Shown here: piece after piece, positions 11,119 through 22,700 of the stretch
Position numbering within the stretch: position 1 is the stretch's first letter
How the letters are laid out: each line of letters opens with the position of its first letter
Assembly (NCBI RefSeq): GCF_003573695.1
Contig: NC_039368.1
Location: 12,342,360 to 12,406,359, forward strand
Reading direction: 5' to 3'
DNA: 64,000 nucleotides
Origin: Papaver somniferum
Taxonomy: Eukaryota > Streptophyta > Magnoliopsida > Ranunculales > Papaveraceae
Made by a program: the position numbers and the translations under genes
The notes under the pieces: model-generated
Told to the model about the DNA's origin: nothing
The model's input: the letters and a program-made list of their open reading frames with translations, nothing else
Databases searched by the model: none

Positions 11119-11846
11119 ACTCAATTTCTGAGAATCCTATTTTCCCGATTCAAACCCTAATTTTTCAGTAGAACATCAAATTAAACACAAACCCAAGTTA
11201 CAGTTGGGGGTTTTAGTGAACATACCTTCTGATCGGAGCCATTTCCTTCACCGGCTGATTTGACTTTTTGCTCAGTCTCTGATGCTCCTTCGCTGCATTA
11301 ACTGCATCTACCAGATTAGGTATTTGATTTGCCTTTCTAGCGGTCTTCTTTGTACGATCCATGTTTGTAGAAGAAGTTAATCGTTAATGGTCGATTAAAA
11401 TTAATCGACGATTACGCGAAGAATCGGTTGAGAAAAAAAAATTCTCCTCCGAGTCGTTAATGGAGAATATGGAGGTGCAGAGAGGGGAGGAGAAGAAAAA
11501 GAGTTTTGTATTGGAAAGAGAATGGGGGACTCACTCGATTAGTATTAGGATTTTAGGTATAGTTATTAGAGAAGGATAAAATAGGTATTTCACCCTCATT
11601 TCTAAAAGCCTCATATATTTTTGAGTGTGGGTATAAAATGTGTCATGGCCCCCGATTAGTTTCCATGGCCACCAATTCAGCCGTGTTACAAAAAGATTAA
11701 AAGAGTCAAAATTGCTTGATACCAGAAAGTGAAACGCACTAGTCAAAGACTCGAAAGCAAACAAGTCCCATAATATCCTGAATTCGAATCCAAACCGGCG
11801 AGCTCTCTGGAGAACCCAACTCCTCCGGTCTCTTTCATCAACTACC

Positions 11847-13011
11847 ATGTTGTCATCTCTGCGCCGGGCAGTATCTCAACAACTAATAAACTTCAATGGA
11901 GGTAACTCAATTACATACCCTTTTTACTGTTTTCTTTATACTCAAAATCCATCTCTTTCTCTTATTAGGTTTAGATTCGTTTCCTCCTCTTTTAGTTCTT
12001 CCCCAAATCACAACTCTTCTTCATTTGTAGTCAATTACTTAATCAATTCATGTTGATTATCAGCTGATGAAGCTATCTCTGCTTCTAAAAAGCTCAATTC
12101 AAAACTTCATCAAGACCAGATTCAGTCTTAAACCTACTTGAAAACCATGGATTTACTAAACCCTATATCTCTAATCTCATTAAAAAGAATCCCATAATCC
12201 TTTTATACAATCCTGAGAAAACCCTTCAACCCAAATTTGATTATTTTAACTCTAAAGGGCTTTCTGGACTTGACCTTGCCAAGTTCCTCTCTGGTAACAC
12301 TAGGGTACTTTCTGGGAGCCTACAAAGAAAAATAATCCCTGCTTACGATAAGCTCAAGAGCATTGTTCATTGTGATAAGAATGTAATTACCATCATTAGA
12401 CGTAATTCACATATTCTTACATGCAAAATGGTTGAGAATAAGATGATAGTTAACATTGATCTTTTGAGAGATGAAGGTGTCCCTCAATCCAATATCTCTA
12501 GGTTTTTGATCTACTAACCAAGGATGTTTACCAAAAGTACTGGTAGATTCAAGGAGATTGTGGTAGAGATCAAGGGTATGGGATTCGATCCTTATAAGGT
12601 TATATTTGTTAAAGCTATCCAAGTAGTTGCTGGGTTGAGCAAATCGAATAGGGAGTCAAGGGTGGATGTTTACAGGAGATTGGGTTGGTCTGATGAAGAA
12701 ATTCATAATGCATTTATGTTGCATCCTCAGTGTATGAGGACTTCTGAGAAAAAGATAACTTCGATAATCGATTACCTTGTGAATCAAATGGGTTATAGTT
12801 CGTCCACTATAGCCAAATACCCATCTTTTTTTTGTTATAGCTTGGAGAAGAGGATTATGCCTAGGTGTTCTGTCTACAAAATGTTAACCTCAAAGGTCTG
12901 GTTAAGGATAAAATTACCTTAATTACATTTCTATGTTTGAGTGATGAGTCTTTTTTGAAGAAGTTTGTGATCAAGTTTGAGGTAGAAGCTCCGGAACTGT
13001 TGAAGGCTTGA
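11847..13011 (+). pseudogene. mTERF-family (mitochondrial/plastid transcription termination factor) pseudogene, intronless
   Basis: The ATG at 11847 opens a Ser/Phe/Arg-rich organelle-targeting-like N-terminus ending VVNYLINSC. The next codon is TGA (12054-12056), and the frame then continues LSADEAISASKKL. A one-base deletion near 12094 shifts to the frame reading SVLNLLENHGFTKPYISNLI, and mTERF helical repeats continue to FLIY. TAA at 12515-12517 precedes PRMFTKSTGRFKEIV. Repeats run to SLEKRIMPRCSVYKML, where an extra base near 12890 shifts to NLKGLVKDKITLITF, ending at TGA 13009-13011. Full length would be about 390 residues, typical for plant mTERFs, which are usually single-exon. The family organises organellar transcripts. 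Two stops and two frameshifts make this copy non-functional. Confidence 0.9.
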
Positions 13012-13489
13012 AGCTATACCCAAGTGCAGTTAAATCTAGAGCTACCTAGTAGTACTTCTGAAGGATGTTCAGAGATAATTATGGTGTAGCTTGTTTCAAT
13101 TTAGAGGTATTTCTTTTCCTTAATCAAGATTTATCCTTTCCTATTGTTAGTTATATGACTACAAGAATAAAATTTATACATTTTGATATGTATATAGAGT
13201 GGATCTAAGCTCTGTCTGATGAACCATTCATTCACCATTTATTCACTTCTAAAAATGGATGGCAAGTCTTTCTTAGTTTGTTTTTTCAATGAAGTTTGTA
13301 AAAGATTATGCTGTGGGAGTTCCAAAAAGTTGAGGTGCTGTCAAAACTTATCAAAGTAGACCAAAAAAAATAACAAGTCCAGTGACTGGAGGGATAAAAT
13401 GATACATTTTGATCTGATTCTACTCTTGAGAGTTTTGGTGAAGGTCTTCAACAGAGTAGGGTATTATTTTTTCTTTTTTTTTCAATTGA
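13012..13489. other. Spacer after mTERF pseudogene
   Basis: AT-rich sequence, probably the old 3' untranslated region of the mTERF gene. I see no coding frame, RNA gene or terminal repeats. Confidence 0.5.
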
Positions 13490-14906
13490 AATGGCACTAC
13501 TTATGCTTGGAAGCAGCAAATTGCTGGTGATTTGCAAATGGCGTTGGCTGGTTTTCCTGATAAATATTCGGGTCTGGTTTACAAGCACGGAGTTGTGAAG
13601 TCTTGTCATGTATGGGGAATAGTTGGAATGATTCAGAGTAATCTAGCTGGGTGGAAAGGAAGATTGTTGGCGTTTTAAGGCAAGAATAGTTCTTCAACAT
13701 GTTTTGTGTAGTATGCCTATGTACTACGTCAGTATATAGGTGGCCTAAAAGTGTGTTGAAAGATAATAAGAAATTTCTTGTGGGTCTGAAGATAACTGTG
13801 AGGAAAGTTATAACATTGAAGTTGGATTTGGTGTGTGCTCGTTTAGAAGAAGGTGGTCTTGGATTGAAAAAGGCTTGAAGCTATTAACAAATCTCTGCTT
13901 ATGAAGTTGTTGTGGAAAGTGCAAACTGGAGAAGCAGAATGGTGTAGATTTACCTCTGCCAAGTTTAAAGATAGAAATGGAGAGTGGATAAAATACTATA
14001 AGCAGTCATCAATTTCGCCAGGTCTTAAATGGGTGATGGAAGAGCTTAGTTCTGACAGAAGATGGTTAGTTGGGATTGATCAAGTATTTCACCATAACTG
14101 GATTCTTAATGGTGCTTTGATAGATACATTTCCTGACGATGACTGTATTGCTCAAAATTTGGGTATGAAAGTGTCAGATCTGATATACAATGGTGAGTGG
14201 GTTATTCCAAGTCAGATGCTTAGTTTCTTTGGTACTTCTGATTTTCCAGTTATTATGTCTAGTGAGGACAAAAGAATTCGGAGAGGATCTCTTTCTGGAG
14301 AATTTTCAGTTGCTGCTGCTTACCAAAGAATTAAAGAGAAGTATCCAGTAATTCCTTGGGCTTTAAAAGTTTGGTAATCTTGTGCTCATCCAACTACTTC
14401 AAGTAATGTCTGGAAGATAATGGGAGGCATGTGTGCTTCTGATGAGAATGTGAAGAAGAGGAAATTCAATCTTGCTTCCAGATGTTGGTTGTGTGGTAAT
14501 TCTGAAGAATCAGATCATTTGCTTTGGTACTGCAACTTCAGCGAGCTTATGTGGAAATGGTTAGGAGGTATGTTTTCTTTTCTTAATCCCCATTTCTTTG
14601 AAGATGTTTTAGCTTTTGCTAAACACAAAAGCAGGGATGTTAAGGAAGTGTGGATTTTTGCTGCTTTTGTTATATGGTGGAATTGTTGTTTTAAGAAATA
14701 GAGTTCTATTTGACAATGGAAGTCCCAAGAAAGCTGGTATGAAGAGAAGAATACTTCAATTTAGTAGAGACCGAGTGAGATTAGGTCAGGCGATATGTGG
14801 AATGTGGCTTGAAGTGTTAAAATGTGTTGGTGTGAAAAGCAGACCAGTTCATATGCCTCAAATTGTTGAATGTTTCTCTGAAAATCCAAGACCTCGGCAA
14901 CTTTAG
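13490..14906 (+). mobile_element. L1-type LINE fragment (end of reverse transcriptase plus zf-RVT), decayed
   Basis: Pieces in several frames match the C-terminal part of plant L1 ORF2: SCHVWGIVGMIQSNLAGWKG near 13600-13660; KLLWKVQTGEAEWCRFTSAKF from 13901, with GEWIKYYKQSSISPGLKW; then the RT-associated zinc-binding region CWLCGNSEESDHLLWYCNFS (14481-14545); then a C-terminal stretch to 14906. Frameshifts separate the pieces (13901-14377, 14420-14701, 14616-14906). The catalytic part and ORF1 are missing, as usual for 5'-truncated LINEs. No poly(A) tail or target duplication was found. Confidence 0.85.
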
Positions 14907-14971
14907 TATGTTGTATGGTGCTTCAAGGGGAAATCTAGGACTTGCAAGATATGGTTTCTTATGGGATAGTT

Positions 14972-15058
14972 CAGAGCTACTAGTTGTAGCAATTACAAAG
15001 AAGAGAGAAATATTATTAGCAAAGAGATCATAAAACCAATGTACAACTAGTAGCTCTG
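14972..15058. repeat. 17-bp perfect inverted repeat
   Basis: CAGAGCTACTAGTTGTA at 14972-14988 is the exact reverse complement of 15042-15058, with a 53-base loop. It could be a tiny foldback element or the L1 insertion scar. Confidence 0.7.
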
Positions 15059-15654
15059 TACATTCTTCTTTTTTCTTCTTTGTTATTGCTTGTTCTTGTG
15101 GGATTGGAGTTGCAACAGATTACATGGCAGAGGTCACAGATGTGAATGGGATGTTCAGAATGGGTTTTTGAATTTGTATTGAAGCATTTGAAATTCAAAA
15201 CATGCCTTGGTTCTTTGTTGCCAGATGGGTTCACACTAAGGCTAAACTGTTTGGGGCACGGTCTGTTTAGAATTAGAATTTTTGATCATGTATACCGAGA
15301 GTTCAGGTGGTGTTGGAGTCTTTGTTTCTTTTGTAAATTTTTGGTGATTGCTTCGTTGATTAATGAAACAATTTTGATCTTTGTTTATCAGACAGCTAAC
15401 AACCTATAACTCTGTGCTGCATCTGATCCTACATAACCTACAATTCCACTGAAAGCAGTAGTACGACTTGCAAAAACTGGAACACTGAATGGTCCAAAAT
15501 TAATTTACTTGAAAAATTACTGTACCAAAACATATCCTGATCTTTAAAAATTAAATTTCTGCCAGTATTTAACCAAAACTAAATTCAACGGTTATCTCAA
15601 AAGAGAAAACATGATAATATTGCTGATAAATGTGACGGAGTTCTTGCTTCTTCC
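15059..15654. other. Non-coding stretch downstream of RPL10A pseudogene
   Basis: I see no supported gene or repeat. The part nearest 15654 is presumably the former 3' untranslated region of the minus-strand RPL10A gene. Confidence 0.45.
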
Positions 15655-16454
15655 CTAAAAGACACGTTCACCTTTCCCATCGTGCTCTTCAGGTACAAGC
15701 ACCTTACCTGTATTTTCATTGCAAAACAAAGTACTTAGTATTACAAAAACTTGAAATAATAATTAAAAAAAAACAATCATTACGTAACAACCCTCCTAAT
15801 ACAGGAGATATTGCAGAGGACTTTCATTAACTCATGCGATGATTGAAAAGCAATCATTCTTATCTAGGACATTCCATGCGTGTCAGATGATCCTACAAAG
15901 ATAGGAGACAACAACCCAGCCACATACATGGTTGTGGTCGCCAAGGAGTAAAACGGGAAAAAGCAAACAGTCAAACAAGTCACGAAAAAATTCTACATGA
16001 AAACCAACTTAAAAGTTCGAAACAAAATGCCTCTCTCTCCCTGAGCTTGAACTTTTAAGTGAAAGCATAGCAATATTAAGCATGGTGGAAACAAACTTAC
16101 GTTTTGCCAATTCTTTTTCAATAGTGATACGAGGAAGTTAACACTCAGTTGCACATTCTGGAAGATTTGTCTCTCCTCCATTCCAAGGTTCCCTACTGCA
16201 ACACCCATGCAGAGTACCTTTTTTAATTGAAACTTGACCATGGCCTTGGTTTCATTAACCTTCGACTCCAGAACTCCTGATGGGTAACAAGAGTTGGGAA
16301 TTTTCCTGTACATAGACAATTTGCAAGTTAGGCAAAAATATGAGGAGGACGGAGAGAGATGTGTGCTTAAAAGAAATACACTTGCCTGCCTTATTGAGAC
16401 CAGGTCCAAGAAGACGAGGAATTTGCTTAATTACGGCTTCAGATGCAAGGAAAG

Positions 16455-16912
16455 TGTGACTACTAAAAATCTAGTATCACAAACAATTAATCGAAACGGA
16501 AGAGCAATAGACAAATTAGATGTAATCTAAAATCATGAGGAAAAGATATAATGCAGAAATGTAAAGAAACATGAACACAAATGGTTTAACGTGGTTCGGC
16601 TAGTGCCTACGTCCACGGGAGGAAGATCTGCAAATCCATTATCTGTTTTTTGTCTGTACATTTGGTAAGAAGAACTCTCCTCTAGAGTTCATGAATCTCA
16701 GCCGGATCCAGCGAAAGAGAGGAAAAAAGCCCCCTTTCCTCTAACCTAATCCCGTTCTATATATGGGGAAAAACCTTTGGTCCTTTACTAAAGTGACCTT
16801 GGCGTTATTTTTAAGCAGTCTTGGGATGATACGATACACTGTGTCGCCTCATATTAACATACTTTAGTCATTGATGGTCGCCACGTGGGTGGTGTAGATT
16901 ATGGTATTTACA
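16455..16912 (-). repeat. E5 3' LTR
   Basis: Pairs with 23739-24195. It contains TTTAACGTGGTTCGGC and GCCTACGTCCACGGG, and a TATATA box oriented leftwards. Confidence 0.93.
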
Positions 16913-17668
16913 ATTTGCCCCTTTTCTTGAGGGTTGATAATGAGCGGTCCTTAAGAAAAATCACTCTTTCCATAATCTTTCATGCTTCGTTTGTTGTTTC
17001 CTTCATCTAATCTTTGTCGAAAAGCTTTTGTGTTCTTCGCACGCACACATGTGTAGTATTCACTTGAATTATTACCGCCCTTGCTCGAACTGCAGCCTCT
17101 GCGTAACTCTTAAGGCCCATGGAATCTGCAAGGATTATCACCGCAGTTGGCCATGCACCTTCGTGACATGGCTTCGCGACATGGCTTCGTGACATGTCTT
17201 CGTATCGTCGTCAATCATGCACCTTCGTGACATGGCTTTGGAGGAGGCCATGATAAACCCGAAGGTTTTGAGCCAATGAATCAACACCGGGGAACCATCA
17301 TCATAATCTCCTTAGATGTTAAAAAGTGATTGTGAGCGATTATGGTATTTACAATTTGCCCCTTTTCTTGAGGGTTGATAATGAGCGGTCCTTAAGAAAA
17401 ATCACTCTTTCCATAATCTTTCATGCTTCGTTTGTCGTTTCCTTCATCTAATCTTTGTCGAAAAGCTTTTGTGTTCTTCGCACGCACAATGTGTAGTATT
17501 CACTTGAATTATTACCGCCCTTGCTCGAACTGCAGCCTCTGCGTAACTCTTAAGGCCCATGGAATCTGCAAGGATTATCACCGCAGTTGGCCATGCACCT
17601 TCGTGACATGGCTTCGTGACATGTCTTCGTATCGTCGTCAATCATGCACCTTCGTGACATGGCTTCGT
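16897..17668. repeat. Direct duplication of about 340 bp at the E5 polypurine end
   Basis: The block starting ATTATGGTATTTACAATTTG at 16897 recurs from 17338 and runs to the ATGCACCTTCGTGACATGG repeats in both copies. The duplicated unit includes the last bases of the LTR and the polypurine tract, so the element has a second, internal LTR-end-like junction. Confidence 0.85.
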
Positions 17669-18559
17669 GACATCGTCGGCCATGCCCCTTCGTGACATGG
17701 CTTCGTGACATCATCCGCCATGCCCCTTGCTCGATTTAGGTTGGAATTATTCCTGAAGATTATCTCTATGTACATCGTAACATGACTTGTCAATGACCAT
17801 TGTAGTTCATACTTTGTATGCGTCATCGTCAGCAGGTGAGTAGCAACAAAGGTCTTCAAACAACGAAGGGAGAAAGTAAAACAACCCAGCTATATTCCTC
17901 TTTTTAGAGATAACAGGTCTCTTACTCTTTCCACGTCCTCCCTTTGCCCTTTCACTTGGTAGTGTACTTCTGATACTGCCAATTTTTAACTGGGAGTCTT
18001 TGTAAAAGACCGTGGATTGATTTTTTGCTTGAACTGGACAACATCTTTGTAGACCTTTTTATCGTAGGGTTGGATGAACAGATTTTTATTTTCGCTGCTC
18101 CCACGAAGATATTTGGTTGTTGGTCGTATACCTGCAAATAAATGAATGGGAAGAACTTGTCGTAATCCCCTCACCTGGACTGCGAAGCTTAGATCTTCGG
18201 GTTGCTTGAATCTTCGTAGTTGAGCTGGGCAGCGGACGGACCATGCTTCGCCATTGTCATCGGTATGAATTATCATCATTATCGTCCTCAGCTTGCAAGT
18301 TTTAATAAACTGAGCTCTTTTCTGCATCAGTTGGCTCTACATGCTTTGGAATTCATCATTACGATCATGCTTTGGGTCCTTGGCGTGCTTCCATAACAGT
18401 AATAAAACTGCTCGGTACTTGCTGGGCTCTGCGGTAAATGCACAGTAGCAGCGAGTACTCTTCTGTACTTACTGAACTCTGGGCCATACACTATGATTAA
18501 ACACCTTGGTTATGCTCTTTCATTTATCATCATTATCATTGGACACCATTATCATGAGG

Positions 18560-19470
18560 TAAGAAGAATTCCGAAGCATCCATCGACAAGAATGCATGAA
18601 GTATGAGGAATTCCGCAGCAAGCATTCTTCGATAAGGATGCATGAGGATTCCGATGCATTCATTGATAAGAATGCATGGAGTATATATACTTGCTACCAT
18701 TCTTTGTGGGATTCCGAGGTATCCTTGATCAATGTCGACTCAAGGATTGAATCTGAGAAGGTTTGTAGTTGCATCGTCCGTAGTACACATGCGCGTAGTG
18801 ATGATGGTACGGAGTATCGTGTTGAAGGCCATTTGGGGTAGACTGGATGTACTACTCTAGGCTTACATACCTGCAAAACCAAAGAAACCTTGAAACTGAT
18901 CTATTAACATTTGCAGGATGCATACACATGTGAGTTGGGTTAAGTTGCCTGCATCATTCTGTTACAGTTGTACAAGCCGAACGAGTTCAGTTCTCCTTCG
19001 TATGTACTAGCACCTTGTCCTGACTGGAGAGAATGGCGCCTGCACCGATTGATAGCGCTTTATGAGTGTAGAGGTAATGAAACAAGTATTTTTGAGAAAC
19101 ATATAAGAAGTATGTGGAGTGATTATAGAAGTATACGAAGTAACAATGATCACTAACGAATAGAAGTATGATAAACATAAGACTCCGCAGTAAGTACTCT
19201 TCGACAAGAAGCATGAAGTATAAGAAGTACTTGAAGTACCTGGAGTACTCTTCTCATATAAGAAGTATATGAAGTACTAGAAGCAAGAAGTATAAATTGT
19301 TGAAGAAGTATACTTCGCGTAAGAAGTATAAAGTTCCGAAATAAGAATTATCAATCCTTGGAGTAGTCTGAAGCACTACCAATAATGAGCATGAAGTATT
19401 CTTAAATAAGAAGTATGAAGTATACCCAATATGAAGTACACGAAGTATAACCAATTAGAAATATGAAGTA
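18560..19470. repeat. E5 internal arrays of GAATGCATGAAGTATGAGG and GAAGTAT units
   Basis: Around 18567-18690, units of about 50 bp of the form ATTCCGAAGCAT..AAGAATGCATGAAGTAT occur about three times. From about 19085 to 19460, GAAGTA/GAAGTAT is repeated many times with irregular spacing. These give only short artefact ORFs. Confidence 0.75.
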
Positions 19471-20149
19471 TAAGAGAGAAATACCACTCTTTACCGTTTA
19501 TAGGGAGTAATAAGAAGTATTGCCCCTTGTTTAATGGCTTGGGATCTTTGTAGAAGAATTTCGGTAAAGAATATGATACACCGAAGTATTAAAACCTTCC
19601 CCTATTCTTTACCATAGTTCTGAAACATCCCTTCAAACAAAGAGCTCAAATGTGTCTTACCCTTTCTCATTGGTACATGCTTTCTCGTCATTGTTGTGTG
19701 CAACAACAAAAATGGCTGGTGACTGACGGGTATTAACAGCTATGTCCAGCACTCAGCAGTAGCAACATATGTACATGGCATCTTTATGTCTTTTCTGTTG
19801 CGGATCAAACCATCGATTGGTGCTGAAGTCCATGTTTTGTAAGTGTGGGATGAGTGTTTGATCTCGTAAACTCACAAGGGGGTTTTACCTTGCGTTACGT
19901 GTGGACCTGTCACCCCGCTGGCTAAACCCTGGCCAGGGGATTACCAAGCGGTGGGGATCCGAAACTCTCGGTAACGTGGCGTATGCAATATAAACAAACA
20001 CCCGTTCCGCCGAGCTGCCAAAGGCGTGTCATGTTGGGTATCTCTTTCTTCTGGAAGCCTTCCCCCCGGTCATACACTCATAGACACTTACGGGGGAGTC
20101 CTGAGAGATTGCATGCAAGTGCTTTCCCCAGTATGATGTAACAATAAAG

Positions 20150-21830
20150 ATTTCCAAGAGGGCACAGATAGTTGAGAAGAAACCTGCTATTGACTCAACT
20201 CATTCTTGAACCTGCGCTTTCAAGAAAAACACAATAGGAGATTCGAAAATAAAGATTAATAAGAGAGTAATAATGAATAGGTAACAATACAGGTTGTCAA
20301 GAGAGTACAACAGTTGAGAAACAACATTCCATTAACGCATTTTTGCACCTGTGTTTTCAAGAAAATGGACCATAGAAATGCAATGTTGAGGATTAAAGAG
20401 AGTGGTAAACACGTAAATGGTATCAAGTGTTAGTGATTCGCAGAAAGGGTTAGAAGGCAAGCAAGATGATCAAAAGAAAATTCAGTTGAGAAACATTCAC
20501 ATAAAATATCAACAAAGGATTAGAAAACATTTGCACAAAAGATTAGAAGACAAGATGGTTAATAGGCAAATGTAGTTGAGAAACAACCTATCTGAAGTTT
20601 GCATATCCCCCCTGCACCGTCAAGAAGAAGAGCAACAACAAATGCCATTTTATCATACTATAAAGGTTAGCCAGAGAATCAAACACTTATCTTTTTTCTC
20701 TATGGTCTTCTTTTTTTGTGGCATTGCGGGATGCACCATGGGATTTTTGTCCCCTACCTAATTAAGCTCTTATGTTGTTCAATGTATGTTTGCCCCTCTT
20801 TTGCTTTTGGAAGCTGGGTGTCCGAAGCTTTCGAGAGGAAAAGAATCCGTGCCCCACCGTAAGACGAGGAGATAGACCTGGGTGAAAATCTTAAAAAGCA
20901 TATTTCAGATGGGTGAAAACTGAATGAAAAATAAAAATAAAATAAAATGATCATTAAGTGGTGGTGATATACTAAAAGACGAGGAAATGAGGTAAAAAAT
21001 TCTTTAAATTAGATCCACTAGTTTTCCTAGCGTCATGCTTTGGTGCGCATGGTTTCTCTTTGCTTTGCGAACTGGATGACAGTTCCCTTCAAAATATCTG
21101 CTGATAGCTGGCCCTTGCCCCTGCTAATAGCTCACCTTTTGCCCCTACCCTGTCAAGAAGAAGATCCATAGAAAGTGCCATATAATCAACTTAAAGACTA
21201 ACCATATAACTAAACACTTATCTTTTCTCTCTATGGTATTCTTTATTTTTGATGACGTTGAGGCCTGCACCATGTGGCATTAGGAACTGGAAGGTGGAAC
21301 TCAATAGTCAAGCGCCGACAATAGTAGTAAGGGTAGTGGTAATAGTAATAATATAACAATCAAATGCACTGTTAGTAATGATAAGAGTAGCATATAAGCC
21401 AAAGTCCTCCCAGCTGAGAGTGTAGCAATATAAGACTGTGTGTCGGGTTGTGCTCATTCTTGTTCGCGCGAAAAGTGTTGCTGCTCCTTCCTTAGTTATG
21501 ATGCCCTGTCACTTTTGGGTGAAATATTTTATAATCCTAAATTGATCAGTAACACTGCTTCAAAATACAATTTTGTATCAGTATAAAGTGAACCGACAAG
21601 GAAGTCATGCAACTAGGACACTTAGAAATTAAACCAAAGCTTGATCCAACCACGCGTTATTGAATTCCTTTGTTATATCAAACAATTTAATGTTAGTGAA
21701 AATGATTTATTGCATAAAAGTAAGAACTATCATCAGTTGAGAAATAATTTGGTAATATTCAATTTCTTCCCCTGCACTTTCATGAAACAAAACAGTGTAA
21801 TATATTAGAGATTAATGAGTGAGGAAAACA
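20150..21830. repeat. Diverged tandem units with GTTGAGAAACAAC and CTGCACTTTCAAGAAA
   Basis: Similar sentences recur near 20170, 20300, 20480, 20570, 21140 and 21735. Each has GTTGAGAAA-C-AAC followed by C-CTGC-C-TTTCAAGAAAA. Spacing is 90-180 bp for the closer copies. The pattern suggests old tandem duplication inside E5. Confidence 0.55.
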
Positions 21831-22439
21831 CTTGTGACGTACAGTGCGAAATGTCATTTAGCAAACTCTTGTCTTCGACTTTCCAGAATGCAGTAAAATA
21901 ACGATCATCCATTGTGATTCTAAAGATCAACTTCTTTTTGTAGCCGTGGTGACAATGCGGAGCTTCTCTTATTGCTTTACTGAATTAAATGCCTCACCAA
22001 ACAAGATTCAAATAGAAACTATTCGTTTATTTAAGAACCTAAATTTCAGTCATTAAACTAGAATAAGATCGAAATGGTCAGTCAAACTTAAACTTAAATG
22101 AAATTGAAGTGCGAAAGCCTAGTTGTTATTTGAACATGAATTAGACCTAAGCAGAAGACGTGAAACTTAAAACCATATTAGTGGCTCAGCTAGGCATTTT
22201 ACCAAACATGTTAAGCATACAAGTTCAGGTGTGACTAAACAATTTGTTATTTAGGCCACACAAAAGGAAAATCATACGTGCAGTCTTTGGGTACAGAACA
22301 TGTATAAGAAGAGTGGATCATTTCACACATGAGCGGATAAACCATATAGAGTAGAGACATGAATTGAACAAACCATGTTAAATTATATCAGATGAAACGA
22401 AAAAGGAAATGAAACTTATCTGTTGCGAGCTGGGTGATA

Positions 22440-22700
22440 TCCTATGGAGCTGGAGCTACGAAATTGAATCTGGGGAGTTGAACCTGAGATGAAGCTTCGG
22501 AGTTGAATTGAGCTGCGGAATCGAAGTTTTTGGAACGGTATTTGGTCCTCGGAATTGAGCTACGGAATTGAATCTTCGGAAATGAGGCTTCGATGTTGAG
22601 GCTTCGGATTGAGGCTTCGGAGTTGATTCTTCGGAAATGAGGCTTCGATGTTGAGTCTTCGGATTGAGGCTTCGGATTGTTGTGGGAAGGCTAGAATCTT
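22440..22700. repeat. GAGGCTTCGGATTGAG-type short tandem array
   Basis: Repeats of GGAATTGAA/GAGGCTTCGGA/AATGAGGCTTCGATGTTGA fill this part of E5. They are imperfect, with a unit of roughly 17-40 bp. Confidence 0.7.

Larger units (their letters stand above)
1230..11362 (-). pseudogene. Plant mobile domain (PMD, MAIN-like) gene, five exons, split by an LTR retrotransposon
   Basis: Exons on the minus strand: 11362-11226, 10421-10099 joined across E1 to 3141-3011, 2927-2205, 2109-1450 and 1364-1230 (TAG). Phases agree at the junctions: 45 codons plus 2 bases, then 1 base plus 151 codons, then 241, 220 and 45 codons, or about 700 residues. The start reads MDRTKKTARKANQ. Exon 2 has a long Asp/Glu/Gly/Asn tract and a Pro/Gln/Lys linker. 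Exon 3 carries the PMD core (FPFGEMALIPEDAEKILGL; AYLLYVLASVIFPDSKGNRV; YSWETAIVAHLNAQLAKASR). Exon 4 continues with VWIYKHF, then RVMRQLGYIQ. Defects: a TAA at 1831-1833 in exon 4; AA instead of AG before exon 4; and E1 inside exon 2. PMD proteins (MAIN, MAIL1) act in nuclear silencing and genome stability, and related domains occur in transposons. The role here is inferred. Confidence 0.85.
1..11653. mobile_element. Mutator-like element carrying transposase and PMD gene (left end outside window)
   Basis: I group the MULE transposase remnant (+, 87-1230) and the PMD gene (-, 1230-11362) into one element. They converge with no space between them, and GTCGTT/GACGAC motifs occur both at 1-60 and in the PMD intron at 10.7-11.1 kb. 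A possible right terminus lies near 11653: read inwards on the minus strand it starts GGGGGCCATGACACATTTTA, like many MULE terminal repeats. The left terminal repeat would lie before base 1, so neither it nor the 9-bp target duplication can be checked. The LTR element E1 (3147-10098) was inserted later. The alternative is a chance neighbourhood of two separate fragments. Confidence 0.5.

Noticed and set aside
19080..19460. Possible CRISPR-like or satellite array of GAAGTAT
   Set aside because: Spacing is irregular, units are short and there are no regular spacers. It is low-complexity sequence inside a plant LTR element.
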